Counted from the first letter of the stretch, positions 1 to 12,219 are shown. The stretch: 64,000 nucleotides of DNA from Phenylobacterium sp. (GCF_030679875.1 NZ_JAUXSP010000019.1:62001-126000), one strand, 5' to 3'. Program-made: numbers and translations. The notes: generated by a model from the letters alone, not told the origin.

Positions 1-491
1 GTTTCGGCATGCAGATGGCGATGATCGAGGCGGCCCGGAACCTGGTCGGTCTCAAGGACGCCTCCTCCACCGAGTTCGGCCCGACCTCAGAGCCTGTGGT
101 CGGCCTGATGACCGAATGGGTGCGGGGAAACGCCCGGGAGACCCGGGTTGAGGGCGACAACCTCGGCGGGACCATGCGCCTGGGCGCCTATGACGCCGTC
201 CTGACCCCAGGCTCGAAGGTGTTCGACATCTATGGCGGCCCGGCCATCAGCGAGCGCCACCGGCACCGCTATGAGGTCAATATCGGCTATCGGGAAGCCA
301 TCGAGGGCACGGGCCTGACCTTCTCTGGCCTGTCGCCGGACGGCGTCCTGCCGGAAATCTGCGAGCGGGCCGACCATCCCTGGTTCATCGGCGTCCAGTT
401 CCACCCCGAGCTGAAAAGCCGTCCCTTCGAACCCCACCCCCTCTTCGCCAGCTTCATCGGCGCGGCGAAAGAGCGGAGCCGGCTGGTTTAG
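1..491 (+). CDS. pyrG: CTP synthase, C-terminal part (partial at window edge)
   Basis: The reading frame is open from the first bases and its start lies outside the window. CTP synthase aminates UTP to CTP using glutamine and ATP. What is visible is most of the C-terminal class I glutamine amidotransferase domain. It opens with [12 protein letters not shown], the stretch that directly follows the nucleophile cysteine (which must sit just before base 1), continues through [10 protein letters not shown] and [10 protein letters not shown], and ends with the FHPE motif carrying the catalytic His and Glu. The order and spacing match E. coli PyrG closely, so the family call is firm. A pyrG-rpmF-eno neighbourhood is consistent with a housekeeping block. 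Only about 163 codons are in view, so the synthase domain cannot be judged. Confidence 0.95.
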   Translation, partial: FGMQMAMIEAARNLVGLKDASSTEFGPTSEPVVGLMTEWVRGNARETRVEGDNLGGTMRLGAYDAVLTPGSKVFDIYGGPAISERHRHRYEVNIGYREAIEGTGLTFSGLSPDGVLPEICERADHPWFIGVQFHPELKSRPFEPHPLFASFIGAAKERSRLV

Positions 492-585
492 GGGGAGGAG
501 ACCTGCATTCAGCTTGCAAAGACGTCCGCACGGCCGCGCATGCAAGATCAACGGGCCACGGTGTTCCTCTCCCCCAGACAGGCGC

Positions 586-614
586 TTGAAAGTCCCGGCG
601 GATTGCGTCATACA
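586..614 (+). promoter_or_regulatory. putative sigma70-type promoter for rpmF
   Basis: TTGAAA (586-591), a 17-base spacer and CATACA (609-614) fit the -35/-10 pattern. They lie about 65 bases upstream of the rpmF start, in the only gap between pyrG and rpmF. This is a pattern match without expression data. High-GC alphaproteobacterial promoters are degenerate, so confidence is modest. Confidence 0.35.
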
Positions 615-678
615 CGCGCGCTCATGTCGGCGGCCCCCGCGGCCGCCGTCTCAATTTTTATACGCCTGCGAGATTCCC

Positions 679-861
679 ATGGCCGTTCCTAAGCGAAAAG
701 TATCGCCCTCGCGGCGCAACATGCGGCGCTCCCACGATGCGCTGGGCAAGAATTCCTTCGTCGAAGACAAGGAAACCGGCGAGCTGAAGCGCCCCCACCA
801 CATCGACCTGAAGACCGGCATGTATAAGGGCCGTCAGGTCCTGACGCCGAAGGAAGACTAG
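679..861 (+). CDS. rpmF: 50S ribosomal protein L32
   Basis: This 60-residue basic protein begins [20 protein letters not shown], the diagnostic L32 N-terminus, and belongs to the large ribosomal subunit. The frame is open further upstream to 514, but that extension is unlike any L32, and 60 residues is the normal family length, so the ATG at 679 is chosen. The alphaproteobacterial L32 lacks the C-terminal zinc cysteines found in some other bacteria, and none are present here. A hairpin terminator follows at 898-926, so the gene is probably expressed as a single unit from the promoter near 600. Confidence 0.95.
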   Translation: MAVPKRKVSPSRRNMRRSHDALGKNSFVEDKETGELKRPHHIDLKTGMYKGRQVLTPKED

Positions 862-897
862 GCGCTCCACGCCTGTCGACCTGTCGCAAGACATCGA

Positions 898-926
898 GGC
901 CTCGCCCTGATCGGGCGGGGCCTTTT
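898..926 (+). terminator. Rho-independent terminator after rpmF
   Basis: A 10-bp stem GGCCTCGCCC / GGGCGGGGCC (one G-T wobble) with a 5-base TGATC loop is followed directly by TTTT. It separates rpmF from eno. Confidence 0.85.
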
Positions 927-981
927 GCGTGGCCGATTGCCCGCCCGGGCGAAGGTGGCTAAGCCTCCCGGGCCTTTCTGA

Positions 982-3401
<2,420 letters not shown>

Positions 3402-3608
3402 CAGGGCCGCCGTCAGGGCATAGGGGGCCCGGGCGAGCGGCGGCAGCGCCCAGAATGCGACGCGCTTCAGTCGGGCTGCGAGAGCCTCAGATCAATTGGG
3501 CGGGTGCTTGCGATCCATGGAGCAGAGTTTCCCCGGCAAACGGCTGAGCTGCAACGCAAAATTAAGCACAACTGGCGAGTCTGTCCCAATCAGCAGCGTA
3601 GAATCACA

Positions 3609-3923
3609 GTGCTCACAGCCGTCCGCTCCTACATCTCGACCGCCGCCCTGGCGCTCCTGATCACCTATTTCGCCTACCACGCCTTCACCGGCGATCAGGG
3701 CCTGCTGACCTCGACCCAGCGGGACTACGCCTTGGCGGTCAAGTCGGCGGAGTTGAAGCAGCTGAGCGCCCAGAGGCAGGACCTGGAGACTCGCGCCCTG
3801 CTGCTGCGCGACACCTCTCTGTCGGCGGACCTTCTGGAAGAGCGCGCCCGGTCTCTCCTAGGCTACAGCCACCCCAGAGACTATGTGATCCGCATCCATC
3901 AGGATGACTCGGCGGGCGGCTGA
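3609..3923 (+). CDS. ftsB: septum formation initiator FtsB/DivIC family protein
   Basis: A small bitopic protein of about 104 residues has one membrane helix near its N-terminus (STAALALLITYFAYHAF) followed by a coiled-coil stretch rich in Leu, Glu and Gln (KSAELKQLSAQRQDLETRA). This is the layout of FtsB, which joins FtsL and FtsQ at the division site. The frame is open back to 3504, but the GTG at 3609 gives a normal-length protein starting just before the helix, so it is chosen. It lies directly upstream of pdhA, as in related alphaproteobacteria. A TAGAAT at 3599-3604 could be a -10 element, but no good -35 is seen. Confidence 0.85.
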   Translation: MLTAVRSYISTAALALLITYFAYHAFTGDQGLLTSTQRDYALAVKSAELKQLSAQRQDLETRALLLRDTSLSADLLEERARSLLGYSHPRDYVIRIHQDDSAGG

Positions 3924-3980
3924 CGAAGCAGCCGGCTCTGGGTTAGGGTGGCTGAACGCAACACGACCCGGGAGACAGAC

Positions 3981-5009
3981 ATGGCGCGCGCCAAACAGGC
4001 GGCCAAGACCGGCGGTACGCCGGCCGAGGCGGGCGAGAGCCTCAGCAAGGACCAACTGCTGGGCTTCTATCGCGACATGCTGCTCATCCGACGGTTCGAG
4101 GAACGGGCCGGACAGCTCTACGGCATGGGGCTGATTGGCGGGTTCTGCCACCTCTATATCGGCCAGGAAGCCATCGCCGTGGGCGTCCAGTCGATTCAGG
4201 AGGACGGCGACCAGGTCATCACCGCCTATCGCGACCACGGCCATATGCTGGCCTGCGGCATGGACCCCAACGAGGTCATGGCCGAGCTCACCGGCCGGTC
4301 CGGCGGCTCGTCCAAGGGCAAGGGCGGGTCGATGCACATGTTCTCCCGCGAGGCGGAGTTCTATGGCGGCCACGGGATCGTCGGCGCGCCGGCGCCCCTG
4401 GGCACCGGCCTGGCGCTGGCCAACCGCTACAAGGACAACGGCAAGGTGGCCTTCACCTATTTCGGCGACGGGGCCGCCAACCAGGGCCAGGTCTATGAAA
4501 GCTTCAACATGGCCGCCCTGTGGAAGCTGCCGGTCGTCTATGTGATCGAGAACAACCAGTACGCCATGGGCACCTCCCTGGAGCGGTCCTCGTCCGAAAC
4601 CCACATGTACAAGCGCGGCGCCTCCTTCCGGATTCCCGGGGAAGAGGTCGATGGCATGGACGTGCTGGCGGTACGCGACGCGGCCAGACGGGCGGCGGCC
4701 CATGCCCGCAGCGGCGAGGGCCCCTTCATCCTGGAAATGAAGACCTATCGCTATCGCGGCCATTCTATGAGCGATCCGGCCAAGTACCGCACCCGCGAGG
4801 AAGTGGACGAGGTTCGCAAGACCCGCGATCCCATCGAGCATCTGCGGGAGAAACTCGAACGGGACGGTGTGGCCGACGAGGCGACGCTGAAGGCCATCGA
4901 CGCCGAGGTGAAGCGGATCGTCGCTGACGCGGCTGAATTCGCCCGGACGTCCCCCGAGCCGGAACTGTCCGAGCTGTATACTGAGGTCTATGTGGAGGCG
5001 CCCCAGTGA
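3981..5009 (+). CDS. pdhA: pyruvate dehydrogenase E1 component, alpha subunit
   Basis: With PdhB this forms the thiamine-diphosphate E1 that decarboxylates pyruvate and reductively acetylates lipoyl groups. The protein is 342 residues. The TPP/Mg motif runs from GDG at residues 162-164 to NN at 191-192, and [10 protein letters not shown] marks the conserved C-terminal loop. A basic, Ala/Lys-rich leader of some 30 residues precedes the core. The ATG at 3981 follows a GGAGA ribosome site by five bases. A GTG at 3948 would add 11 unconserved residues and is less likely. The stop overlaps the GTG start of pdhB (GTGA), so the two E1 chains are translationally coupled. Confidence 0.96.
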   Translation: MARAKQAAKTGGTPAEAGESLSKDQLLGFYRDMLLIRRFEERAGQLYGMGLIGGFCHLYIGQEAIAVGVQSIQEDGDQVITAYRDHGHMLACGMDPNEVMAELTGRSGGSSKGKGGSMHMFSREAEFYGGHGIVGAPAPLGTGLALANRYKDNGKVAFTYFGDGAANQGQVYESFNMAALWKLPVVYVIENNQYAMGTSLERSSSETHMYKRGASFRIPGEEVDGMDVLAVRDAARRAAAHARSGEGPFILEMKTYRYRGHSMSDPAKYRTREEVDEVRKTRDPIEHLREKLERDGVADEATLKAIDAEVKRIVADAAEFARTSPEPELSELYTEVYVEAPQ

Positions 5010-6397
5010 CCGACATCCTGATGCCGGCCCTGTCTCCGACCATGGAGGAGGGGACGCTGGCCAAGTGGCACGTACAGGTGGGCGACACCGTTTCCGCCGG
5101 GGACGTGATCGCTGAAATCGAGACCGACAAGGCGACCATGGAGGTCGAAGCCGTCGACGAAGGCGTCGTCGAGGAATTGCTGGTTGAGGCCGGCGCGGAG
5201 GGGGTCAAGGTCAACGCGCCGATCGCCCGCCTCGCGGGCGGCGCTGCGCCTGCGGTCGCTGAGCCGGCCGCCAAGGCTCCAGCGGAGGCCTCCGGCGATC
5301 CCGAAAAGAAGGGCCCCGCCGAGGCCAAAGGCGATGAGCCCGAGGGCGAAGGCCCTGCTGCGGTGCGTCCCGCAGCCCCCCTGGCCGATCCGGAGATCCC
5401 GGAGGGCGCCAAGCTGGTCAAGACCACGGTCCGCGACGCCCTGCGCGACGCCATGGCCGAGGAGATGCGCCGGGACGAGACTGTCTTCCTGATGGGCGAG
5501 GAGGTCGCCCAGTACCAGGGCGCCTACAAGGTCAGCCGGGGTCTGCTGGAGGAGTTTGGCGAGCGTCGGGTGATCGACACCCCGATCACCGAGCATGGTT
5601 TTGCAGGGCTCGGCGTCGGCGCGGCCATGGCGGGTCTGAAGCCCATCGTGGAGTTCATGACCTGGAACTTCGCCATGCAGGCCATCGACCACATCATCAA
5701 CTCGGCGGCCAAGACGCACTACATGTCCGGCGGCCAGATCACCACGCCCATGGTCTTCCGCGGGCCCAACGGCGCGGCCTCGCGCGTGGCGGCCCAGCAC
5801 AGCCAGGACTATGCCGCATGGTACGCCCACATTCCCGGTCTGAAAGTCATCGCGCCCTATGACGCGGCCGACGCCAAGGGCCTGCTGAAGGCGGCGATCC
5901 GCGACCCCAACCCCGTCGTCTTCCTCGAGCACGAGATGCTCTATGGCCAGGAATTCGACGTTCCTGAGGGCGATGACTATGTGGTCCCCATCGGCAAGGC
6001 CAAGGTCCGTCGGACCGGCGCTGATGTGACCATCACGGCCTATTCCCGCATGGTGGGCTTGGCGCTGAAAGCCGCCGAGGAGCTGGCGGCTGAGGGGATC
6101 GAGGCCGAGGTCGTCGACCTGCGCACTATTCGCCCCATGGACCACGCCACGATTGTGGAAAGCGTCCGCAAAACCCATCGCCTGGTCACCGTCGAGGAGG
6201 GCTGGGGTCCCATGGGCGTCGGCGCCGAGGTGATCACCCGGGTGATCGAGCACGCCTTTGACTATCTGGACGCGCCGCCGGCGCGGGTTTGCCAGGAGGA
6301 CGTGCCTCTGCCCTATGCGGCCAACCTGGAGGCCCTGTCGCTGCCGTCGGTGGAGAAGATCGTCAAGGCGGCCAAGGCGGTCTGCTACAGGCCATGA
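5006..6397 (+). CDS. pdhB: pyruvate dehydrogenase E1 component, beta subunit, with N-terminal lipoyl domain
   Basis: 463 residues in two parts. Residues 1-78 are a biotinyl/lipoyl domain with the lipoylated lysine at 42 in TDKATMEVE, and an Ala/Pro/Glu-rich linker (about 78-130) follows. The E1-beta core from about 135 begins [18 protein letters not shown] and holds the TPP-binding glutamate region and transketolase C-domain. A lipoyl domain on E1-beta is typical of alphaproteobacteria, where it adds swinging arms to the complex. The lipoyl domain is nearly identical to that of PdhC. The GTG start overlaps the pdhA stop, and the stop overlaps the ATG of the GFA-family gene. Confidence 0.95.
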   Translation: MTDILMPALSPTMEEGTLAKWHVQVGDTVSAGDVIAEIETDKATMEVEAVDEGVVEELLVEAGAEGVKVNAPIARLAGGAAPAVAEPAAKAPAEASGDPEKKGPAEAKGDEPEGEGPAAVRPAAPLADPEIPEGAKLVKTTVRDALRDAMAEEMRRDETVFLMGEEVAQYQGAYKVSRGLLEEFGERRVIDTPITEHGFAGLGVGAAMAGLKPIVEFMTWNFAMQAIDHIINSAAKTHYMSGGQITTPMVFRGPNGAASRVAAQHSQDYAAWYAHIPGLKVIAPYDAADAKGLLKAAIRDPNPVVFLEHEMLYGQEFDVPEGDDYVVPIGKAKVRRTGADVTITAYSRMVGLALKAAEELAAEGIEAEVVDLRTIRPMDHATIVESVRKTHRLVTVEEGWGPMGVGAEVITRVIEHAFDYLDAPPARVCQEDVPLPYAANLEALSLPSVEKIVKAAKAVCYRP

Positions 6398-6804
6398 CTG
6401 AGGCGGGCGATCTGATCTGGCGCGGTGGCGGATGCCATTGCCGGGCGGTGCGGTTCGAAGCGTCCCTGCCTGGGCGCGTGGCCGCCCAGGCCTGTAACTG
6501 TTCAATCTGCGCCATGACAGGCTTCATCCACGCCATTGTGCCAGCCAGTCGCTTCCGCCTGATCCAGGGCCAGGACCAGATCACCACCTATGTTTTCAAC
6601 ACCGGCGTCGCGCAGCACACCTTCTGCAAGGTCTGCGGGGTGAAGAGCTTCTACCGGCCCCGGTCCAATCCCGACGGCTGGTCGGTCAATGTCCGCTGCC
6701 TTGATCCGGCGCAGGACCTGGACTTCGACATCGAGCCATTCGACGGCCAGAACTGGGAGGCCCACGCCGGGGGCCTCGCGCATCTCTCCAAGGAATCCGC
6801 ATGA
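6394..6804 (+). CDS. GFA-family (glutathione-dependent formaldehyde-activating enzyme-like) zinc protein
   Basis: A 136-residue protein of the GFA/CENP-V family. Seven cysteines appear in the family pattern: C14-x-C16 (GGCHCRA), C34-x-C36-x2-C39 (CNCSIC) and C78-x2-C81 (CKVCG), which bind structural and catalytic zinc. Family members act on glutathione adducts of formaldehyde, but many have unknown substrates, and no formaldehyde pathway gene is nearby. What stands out is its place: it sits between pdhB and pdhC, with a 4-nt ATGA overlap at both ends, so it is translated as part of the pyruvate dehydrogenase operon. The frame is open upstream inside pdhB, but the ATG at 6394 gives the family length. 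Confidence 0.88.
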   Translation: MTEAGDLIWRGGGCHCRAVRFEASLPGRVAAQACNCSICAMTGFIHAIVPASRFRLIQGQDQITTYVFNTGVAQHTFCKVCGVKSFYRPRSNPDGWSVNVRCLDPAQDLDFDIEPFDGQNWEAHAGGLAHLSKESA

Positions 6805-8078
6805 CCGACATCCTGATGCCGGCGCTGTCGCCCACCATGGAGGAGGGCACCCTCGCCAAATGGCTGGTCAAGGCGGGCGACACGGTCGCCGCCGGCGACG
6901 TGATCGCCGAGATCGAGACCGACAAGGCGACCATGGAGGTCGAGGCGGTGGACGAAGGCGTCGTCGAGGAAATCCTCGTCGAGGCCGGGACGGAGGGCGT
7001 CAAGGTCAATGCGCCCATCGCTCGCCTGTCGGGCGGAACCGAGGCCAAGGCGCCTGAGCCCAAGCCTGCGGAAAGGACGCCAGCTGAGGCGCCGCCGGCC
7101 AAGGCCGCGGCCAGGACGGAGGCGCCGACCAAGGCCGATCCAGCTCCAGCCAAGCGCCAGGAGGGAGAGCGTATCTTCGCCTCGCCCCTGGCCCGGCGGA
7201 TCGCCGAGCAGAAGGGGCTCGACCTGTCAGCGATCAAGGGCTCAGGCCCCCACGGCCGGGTCATCGAGCGCGACGTCAAGGACGCCAAGCCGGGCGCGAA
7301 ACCCGCCGCGACGGCGGCCGCCGCGCCGGCCGAGCGCCGGGGCGAAACCCGGCCGGTCCAGTCCCTGCAGCAGATGGGCATCCCAGAAGGCAGCTACGAC
7401 CTGATCCCACTGGATGGCATGCGCAAGACTGTGGCGCGGCGGATGACCGACTCTTTCCGCGATGTGCCGCACTTCCCCCTGACCATCGACCTCGAGATCG
7501 ACCGCCTGCTCGAAGCGCGCGGGCGCATCAACAAGATGCTCGAAAAGGACGGGGTTAAGGTCAGCGTCAACGACATCATCCTCAAGGCCTGCGCCGTGGC
7601 GTTGAAGCGGGTGCCGGAGGCCAACGCCTCATATTCCCCCGAGGGCATCGCCCTCCACCACCATGCGGACATCGCCATGGCGGTCGCCGTCGAGGGCGGC
7701 CTGATCACCCCGATCATCCGCAAGTGCGAGACCAAGGGCCTGGCGCAGATCGCCCTAGAGACCAAGGACCTCGCCGAGCGGGCCCGGACCCGCAAGCTCA
7801 AGCCCGAGGAGTTCCAGGGCGGCACCTTCAGCGTCTCCAACCTGGGCATGTTCGGGATCAAGTCATTCGGCTCGATCATCAACGAGCCACAGGGCGCGAT
7901 CCTGTCGGTGGGCGCGGGCACCAAACAGCCCGTGGTTCGCGGCGACCAGCTGGCCATCGCCACGGTGATGTCAGTGACCATGACCTGTGACCACCGCGTG
8001 GTGGATGGGGCGACCGGCGCCCGCTGGCTCGAAGCGTTCAAGGCTCTGATTGAAGAGCCCCTGGCGATGATGGTCTGA
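6801..8078 (+). CDS. pdhC: dihydrolipoyllysine-residue acetyltransferase (PDH E2)
   Basis: This is the core of the pyruvate dehydrogenase complex; it passes acetyl groups from lipoyl arms to CoA. The 425 residues read in order as follows: a lipoyl domain (1-78, lipoyl-Lys 42), an Ala/Pro/Lys-rich linker, a peripheral subunit-binding domain (about 124-160, [20 protein letters not shown]), a second linker, and the catalytic domain from about 200, with the active-site DHRVVDG motif (His about 398). There is a single lipoyl domain, the second arm being supplied by PdhB. The ATG overlaps the stop of the GFA-family gene. lpd starts 13 bases after its stop. Confidence 0.96.
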   Translation: MTDILMPALSPTMEEGTLAKWLVKAGDTVAAGDVIAEIETDKATMEVEAVDEGVVEEILVEAGTEGVKVNAPIARLSGGTEAKAPEPKPAERTPAEAPPAKAAARTEAPTKADPAPAKRQEGERIFASPLARRIAEQKGLDLSAIKGSGPHGRVIERDVKDAKPGAKPAATAAAAPAERRGETRPVQSLQQMGIPEGSYDLIPLDGMRKTVARRMTDSFRDVPHFPLTIDLEIDRLLEARGRINKMLEKDGVKVSVNDIILKACAVALKRVPEANASYSPEGIALHHHADIAMAVAVEGGLITPIIRKCETKGLAQIALETKDLAERARTRKLKPEEFQGGTFSVSNLGMFGIKSFGSIINEPQGAILSVGAGTKQPVVRGDQLAIATVMSVTMTCDHRVVDGATGARWLEAFKALIEEPLAMMV

Positions 8079-8091
8079 GGGGCCGAGAACC

Positions 8092-9492
8092 ATGGATTTT
8101 GACGTCATCATCGTGGGCGCGGGCCCAGGCGGCTATGTGGCCGCGATCCGCGCCAGCCAGCTTGGCCTGAAGACCGCCATCGTTGAGCGCGAGGCCCTGG
8201 GCGGGGTCTGTCTGAACTGGGGCTGCATCCCCACCAAGGCCCTGCTCAAGTCAGGCGAGGTCTATGAACAACTGCATCATCTGGCCGACTACGGCCTGGC
8301 CGCCGACAAGCCGCGGTTCGACTTCACCAAGGTGGTGGAGCGGTCCCGCAAGGTGGCGGGCCAGCTGAACTCCGGCGTCGGCTTCCTGATGCGCAAGCAC
8401 AAGATCGAGGTGATCGAGGGGACCGCCAGGCTCGAGAAGGGGACCCCCGCGCCCAAGGTGGTCATCGCCCAGAAGCGGGGCGGCGAGCGCACCATCCAGG
8501 CCAAACACGTGATCCTGGCCACAGGCGCCCGGGCGCGCACCCTGCCGCAGATCGGGCTGGAGCCGGACGGCGACCGTGTGTGGTCTTACCGCGAGGCCAT
8601 GGTTCCCAAGGCCGCGCCCAAGTCGCTCATTGTCATCGGATCAGGCGCCATCGGCATCGAGTTCGCCAGCTTCTACCGCGCCCTGGGCGCCGAGGTCATG
8701 GTGGTCGAAGCCCTGTCACGCATCCTGCCGGTGGAGGACGAAGAGGTGTCCACGGCCGCCCGCAAGGCCTTTGAGCGCCGGGGGCTGAAATTCCGCATTG
8801 GGGCCACCGTCAAGAAGCTGACCAAGTCCAAGACCGGCGTCGCCGTCGAGATCGAGACCGGCGGCAAGACCGAGACCCTGGAGGCCGAGCGCGCCATCGT
8901 CGCGGTCGGCATTGTCGGCAATGTCGAGGATCTTGGCCTTGAGGCGCTGGGCGTGAAGATCGACAAGACCCACATCGTCACCGACGCTCACAGCGCAACG
9001 GGCGTGCCCGGCCTCTACGCTATCGGTGACGTGGCGGGTCCGCCCTGGCTGGCGCACAAGGCGAGCCATGAGGGCCTCCACTGCGTCGAGCATATCGCCG
9101 GCCAACCGGCCAAGAATCTCAACGCCCCGATCCCAGGCTGCACCTACGCCAACCCGCAGATCGCTTCGGTCGGCCTGACCGAGGCGGCGGCCAAGACGGC
9201 GGGTCGCAAGGTCAAGGTGGGTCGGTTCGCCTTCCGCGCCAATGGCAAGGCGATCGCCGCGGGCGAGACCGAGGGCTTTGTGAAGACCCTGTTCGATGCG
9301 GAAACCGGGGCCCTGGTCGGCGCGCACATGATCGGCGCCGAGGTGACCGAGATGATCCAGGGTTTCGCCCTGGCCATGACGCTGGAAGCCACGGAGGCCG
9401 AGCTTCATGCGACGGTCTTCGCCCATCCGACCCTGAGCGAGGCGATGCACGAGTCCGCCCTCGACGCCTATGGCCTCGTCCTGCACGCCTGA
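8092..9492 (+). CDS. lpdA: dihydrolipoamide dehydrogenase (E3)
   Basis: FAD enzyme that reoxidises dihydrolipoamide with NAD+. 466 residues. The N-terminal FAD-binding GAGPGG lies at about residues 9-14. The redox disulfide is C40/C45 in GGVCLNWGCIPTK, a second Rossmann motif (GSGAIGIEFAS) binds NAD, and the C-terminal His445-Glu450 pair lies in HPTLSEAMHE. It is the last gene of the pdh cluster and may also serve other 2-oxoacid dehydrogenases. It converges on the acyl-ACP/CoA synthetase gene. Confidence 0.96.
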   Translation: MDFDVIIVGAGPGGYVAAIRASQLGLKTAIVEREALGGVCLNWGCIPTKALLKSGEVYEQLHHLADYGLAADKPRFDFTKVVERSRKVAGQLNSGVGFLMRKHKIEVIEGTARLEKGTPAPKVVIAQKRGGERTIQAKHVILATGARARTLPQIGLEPDGDRVWSYREAMVPKAAPKSLIVIGSGAIGIEFASFYRALGAEVMVVEALSRILPVEDEEVSTAARKAFERRGLKFRIGATVKKLTKSKTGVAVEIETGGKTETLEAERAIVAVGIVGNVEDLGLEALGVKIDKTHIVTDAHSATGVPGLYAIGDVAGPPWLAHKASHEGLHCVEHIAGQPAKNLNAPIPGCTYANPQIASVGLTEAAAKTAGRKVKVGRFAFRANGKAIAAGETEGFVKTLFDAETGALVGAHMIGAEVTEMIQGFALAMTLEATEAELHATVFAHPTLSEAMHESALDAYGLVLHA

Positions 9493-9516
9493 CCTGGGAT
9501 CACAGCTGGCGAGGCC

Positions 9517-11073
9517 TTAAGCCACCCGACGCAGTTCGGCCTCCGCCATCCGCTGGATGGCGACATAGTCCGTCTTGCCGGTGCCGAGGACCGGAATTTC
9601 CGGGACGCAGACGATCTTGCGCGGCACGGTCAACTCCGGGGCGCCGATGGTCTTGGCGTGCGCCAACAGGGCGTCGACCTCAGCCTGGCGACGATCCGTC
9701 AGCAGGATAAGTCGCTCACCTTTGCGCGGATCGGGCACGGCGATGACGGCATGACGGCTGTCAGGCCAGACCGCGACGGCGATGTCCTCGGCCGCTGTGA
9801 GGGAGACCATCTCCCCGCCCACCTTGGCGAAGCGCTTCACCCGACCCTGGATCTTGATCCAATGATCGTCGGTCATGCTGACCACATCCCCGGTGTCATG
9901 CCAGCCGTTCAAGGGGGCTTCGATGGTCCCGTCTGCGGCCAGATAGCCGGACATGATGTTGGGGCCGCGGACAAAGAGCTGGCCGCCGCCTGGAATACCC
10001 TCGACCGGCTCCAGCCGGGTCTCGATGCCTGGCAGCAGGCCCCCGACGGTGCCGCGGCGGTTGTCGAGCGGCTTGTTCACCGCGATGACGGGCGCCGCCT
10101 CGGTGGCGCCATAGCCCTCCAGCAGCGGAATGGGACCAAAGCGCTCGGCCACCAGATTGTGTGTCTCCTCACGGACCTTCTCAGCCCCGCAGACCACGAA
10201 CTTCAGCCCCGACAACTCTCCCGGCTCAGCGGCCCGGGCGTACTGATTCACGAAGGTGTCCGTGGCCAGTAGGATCGAGGCTTGGGAGTCGCGGATCAGC
10301 GGCGGAATCTGCTTGGTGTGCAGGGGAGAGGGGTACTGAAAGGCCTTCATGCCGGTCAGAATTGGCAGCAGGACCCCGCCGGTGAGGCCAAAGCAGTGGA
10401 AGATGGGCAGGGGGTTGAACATCACCCAGTCGGGATCAAGGGCGATGTGGGCGGCGATCTGCTGGACGTTAGCCACCAGGTTGGCCTGGCTCAGCACCAC
10501 GCCTCGCGGCGCGCCAAAACTGCCGGAGGTGAACAGAATGACCCCCGGATCAGAGGGCTTGCTGGCCGCCCGGAACTGCCGGGTCATCACCCCGCCGGCC
10601 GCAGCGAACAGCTTGTCGGCCAGGCCGACCTTCTCTCGAACCTCTTCGAGATAGACCACCTTGGCGATCGGCTCGAGGGCGTCGACCAGGTCGTGCAGCT
10701 TGCCCTGCTCGATGAACCGGTGAGACGTCAGCACTGTCCGCACCCCCGCAAGCTCGCACGCTGCCTTCAGGTTCCGGATTCCGGCGGTGAAGTTCAGCAT
10801 GGTCGGCGTACGGCCGATGGCGTGCAGGGCGAAGAAGGTGACGACGCCGCCAGCGCTGGAGGGCAGCATCACGCCCACCCGTTCTCCCTTGGCGGTGAAG
10901 CCCGCGATCCTGCGGCCCAGGGCGAAAGAGGCCTGGATCAGGCCGGTATAGGTGAGCGGATTGCGCTCCTGGTCTTCCAGGATCGGCTTCTTGGCGCCGA
11001 ACTGCGCCCGGGCGGCGATCAAGGCGTCGAAGATCGAGATCTGGCTGTCACGGGGATCATATGCGGCGGTCAC
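9517..11073 (-). CDS. AMP-forming acyl-ACP/acyl-CoA synthetase
   Basis: 518-residue member of the adenylate-forming superfamily, activating a carboxylic acid with ATP for transfer to a thiol. Visible core motifs are the P-loop FTSGSFGAPRG (atypical: most members have SGTTGxPKG), the A5 motif GYGATEAAP, the A7 motif WHDTGDV, and a hinge region RFAKVGGEMVSL. The last closely resembles the synthetase half of Aas, the acyl-ACP synthetase/2-acyl-GPE acyltransferase, but no acyltransferase domain is attached. A catalytic Lys occurs near the end (GTGKTDYV). Probably acts on fatty acids for phospholipid recycling; the exact acceptor (ACP or CoA) is inference. Confidence 0.8.
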   Translation of the reverse strand: MTAAYDPRDSQISIFDALIAARAQFGAKKPILEDQERNPLTYTGLIQASFALGRRIAGFTAKGERVGVMLPSSAGGVVTFFALHAIGRTPTMLNFTAGIRNLKAACELAGVRTVLTSHRFIEQGKLHDLVDALEPIAKVVYLEEVREKVGLADKLFAAAGGVMTRQFRAASKPSDPGVILFTSGSFGAPRGVVLSQANLVANVQQIAAHIALDPDWVMFNPLPIFHCFGLTGGVLLPILTGMKAFQYPSPLHTKQIPPLIRDSQASILLATDTFVNQYARAAEPGELSGLKFVVCGAEKVREETHNLVAERFGPIPLLEGYGATEAAPVIAVNKPLDNRRGTVGGLLPGIETRLEPVEGIPGGGQLFVRGPNIMSGYLAADGTIEAPLNGWHDTGDVVSMTDDHWIKIQGRVKRFAKVGGEMVSLTAAEDIAVAVWPDSRHAVIAVPDPRKGERLILLTDRRQAEVDALLAHAKTIGAPELTVPRKIVCVPEIPVLGTGKTDYVAIQRMAEAELRRVA

Positions 11074-11190
11074 GGGCGAAGGCCTCCCAAGTCCCTGACG
11101 CCATTCTGTCGGGCGTCTTATGCTGGCCGCGACCGTAGAGGCGTCGCTCGCCGATGAAAAGATGTGTGACAGTTCGTGATCTTGAGGTGG

Positions 11191-12219
11191 CTATTCAATG
11201 CCACCGTCGTCGCGGGCCGCTGGGGCCGTCGGGGGAATCTGTTCGTCCAGGAAGGTGGTCACCTCGGTGAGCCAGGCTGCGCGGACCGCCTCAAGCGACA
11301 GATGAGGCGCAGATCCAAACTGGGGCTGGATGGCCAGCCTGCAGCCCTGTTCCGTCCGGCAGGTGTCCGCCGTGGCGATCCCCTCGGCCTGAGCAGCCAG
11401 GATCAGGAGAGGGCGAGACATTGACAGTTGAGGGACTCCGCCCGCGTGGGCCTCCGACCGCGTAGCGCGCCAGCCCAGGCTCTGGCCGCTCTGACGCAGA
11501 TCGGGGTTGGCGAGGCGCCAGCTGTGGATCAGTCGTCCGCGCCAGGGGTCTGCGCCAGGCGGTTGGGCCTGAGCGGAGTCTGACCGCGACCACGGCCGCC
11601 AGTCTGGACTGGGCAGGCGACTGAGGCCCGCCCGCACGGCGAGCCCCTCCCAGGGCGTCTGAGACTGGGCGGCCGTCAGTCTTGGGGCGCTCAGTATGGC
11701 CGCGCCCACGGGGGCGTTCCCTTGGAGGGCCGCAAGGGCGACGGTAGCGCTGTCCCCGGACGCCATCAGGGTCAGGGGGCGGTCTGGGCTAGGGCGGATC
11801 ACCTGGGAAATGAGCGCGGCGACGGCGTTCGCCCCGGCGCCCGCGGTTTGAGCGTGGATCATGTCATAGGGGGGCAGGGGGCGGCCTGACCCGCCAAACC
11901 CCTCCCATTCCAGGGTCCACACCACATAGCCCGCTGCATTGAGAGCCGCGGCGGTTTCGAACCAGACCTCCGCCGGCTCATCGCTGTCGGGCAGGATCAG
12001 GACCTCCGCCCGGCGCCCCGTTCCCGGCGGCGCGGTGACGCCATATCGTAGCTCCGGACCGTCCGGGGGCTGGACGGCGCCCCAGGCCCAGCCCTCGGGC
12101 GCCAGGAAGCGGGGCGCCAGACCGGGAGGCGCGCGGCTGTCCAGGAGCGCCGGGCGCGGACCGCCCGAATCGCAGGCCGCCAAAGCGAGGGCGGCGAGGA
12201 GGGGGAGCCATGGGCGCAT
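11191..12219 (-). CDS. alpha/beta-hydrolase lipoprotein
   Basis: 342 residues with a lipoprotein signal peptide ending in the lipobox LALAAC (Cys about 16), so it should be lipid-anchored outside the cytoplasm. The body reads as an alpha/beta hydrolase of the serine-aminopeptidase/lysophospholipase type: VLILPDSDEPAEVWFETAAALNAAGYVVWT (shown in two parts by its loop LILPDSDEP and strand GYVVWTLEWEGFGGSG) and a nucleophile-elbow candidate SGDSAT. The elbow departs from the usual GxSxG, so activity is uncertain. The substrate is unknown; it may be a membrane or envelope lipid. The gene stands alone on the minus strand next to the plus-strand lipA. Confidence 0.65.
   Translation of the reverse strand: MRPWLPLLAALALAACDSGGPRPALLDSRAPPGLAPRFLAPEGWAWGAVQPPDGPELRYGVTAPPGTGRRAEVLILPDSDEPAEVWFETAAALNAAGYVVWTLEWEGFGGSGRPLPPYDMIHAQTAGAGANAVAALISQVIRPSPDRPLTLMASGDSATVALAALQGNAPVGAAILSAPRLTAAQSQTPWEGLAVRAGLSRLPSPDWRPWSRSDSAQAQPPGADPWRGRLIHSWRLANPDLRQSGQSLGWRATRSEAHAGGVPQLSMSRPLLILAAQAEGIATADTCRTEQGCRLAIQPQFGSAPHLSLEAVRAAWLTEVTTFLDEQIPPTAPAARDDGGIE

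Noticed and set aside
4988..6505. Long open frame (about 500 codons) antisense to pdhB
   Set aside because: Produced by the GC-rich third-position bias of pdhB; its sequence is low-complexity Ala/Gly/His/Asp-rich and unlike any protein.
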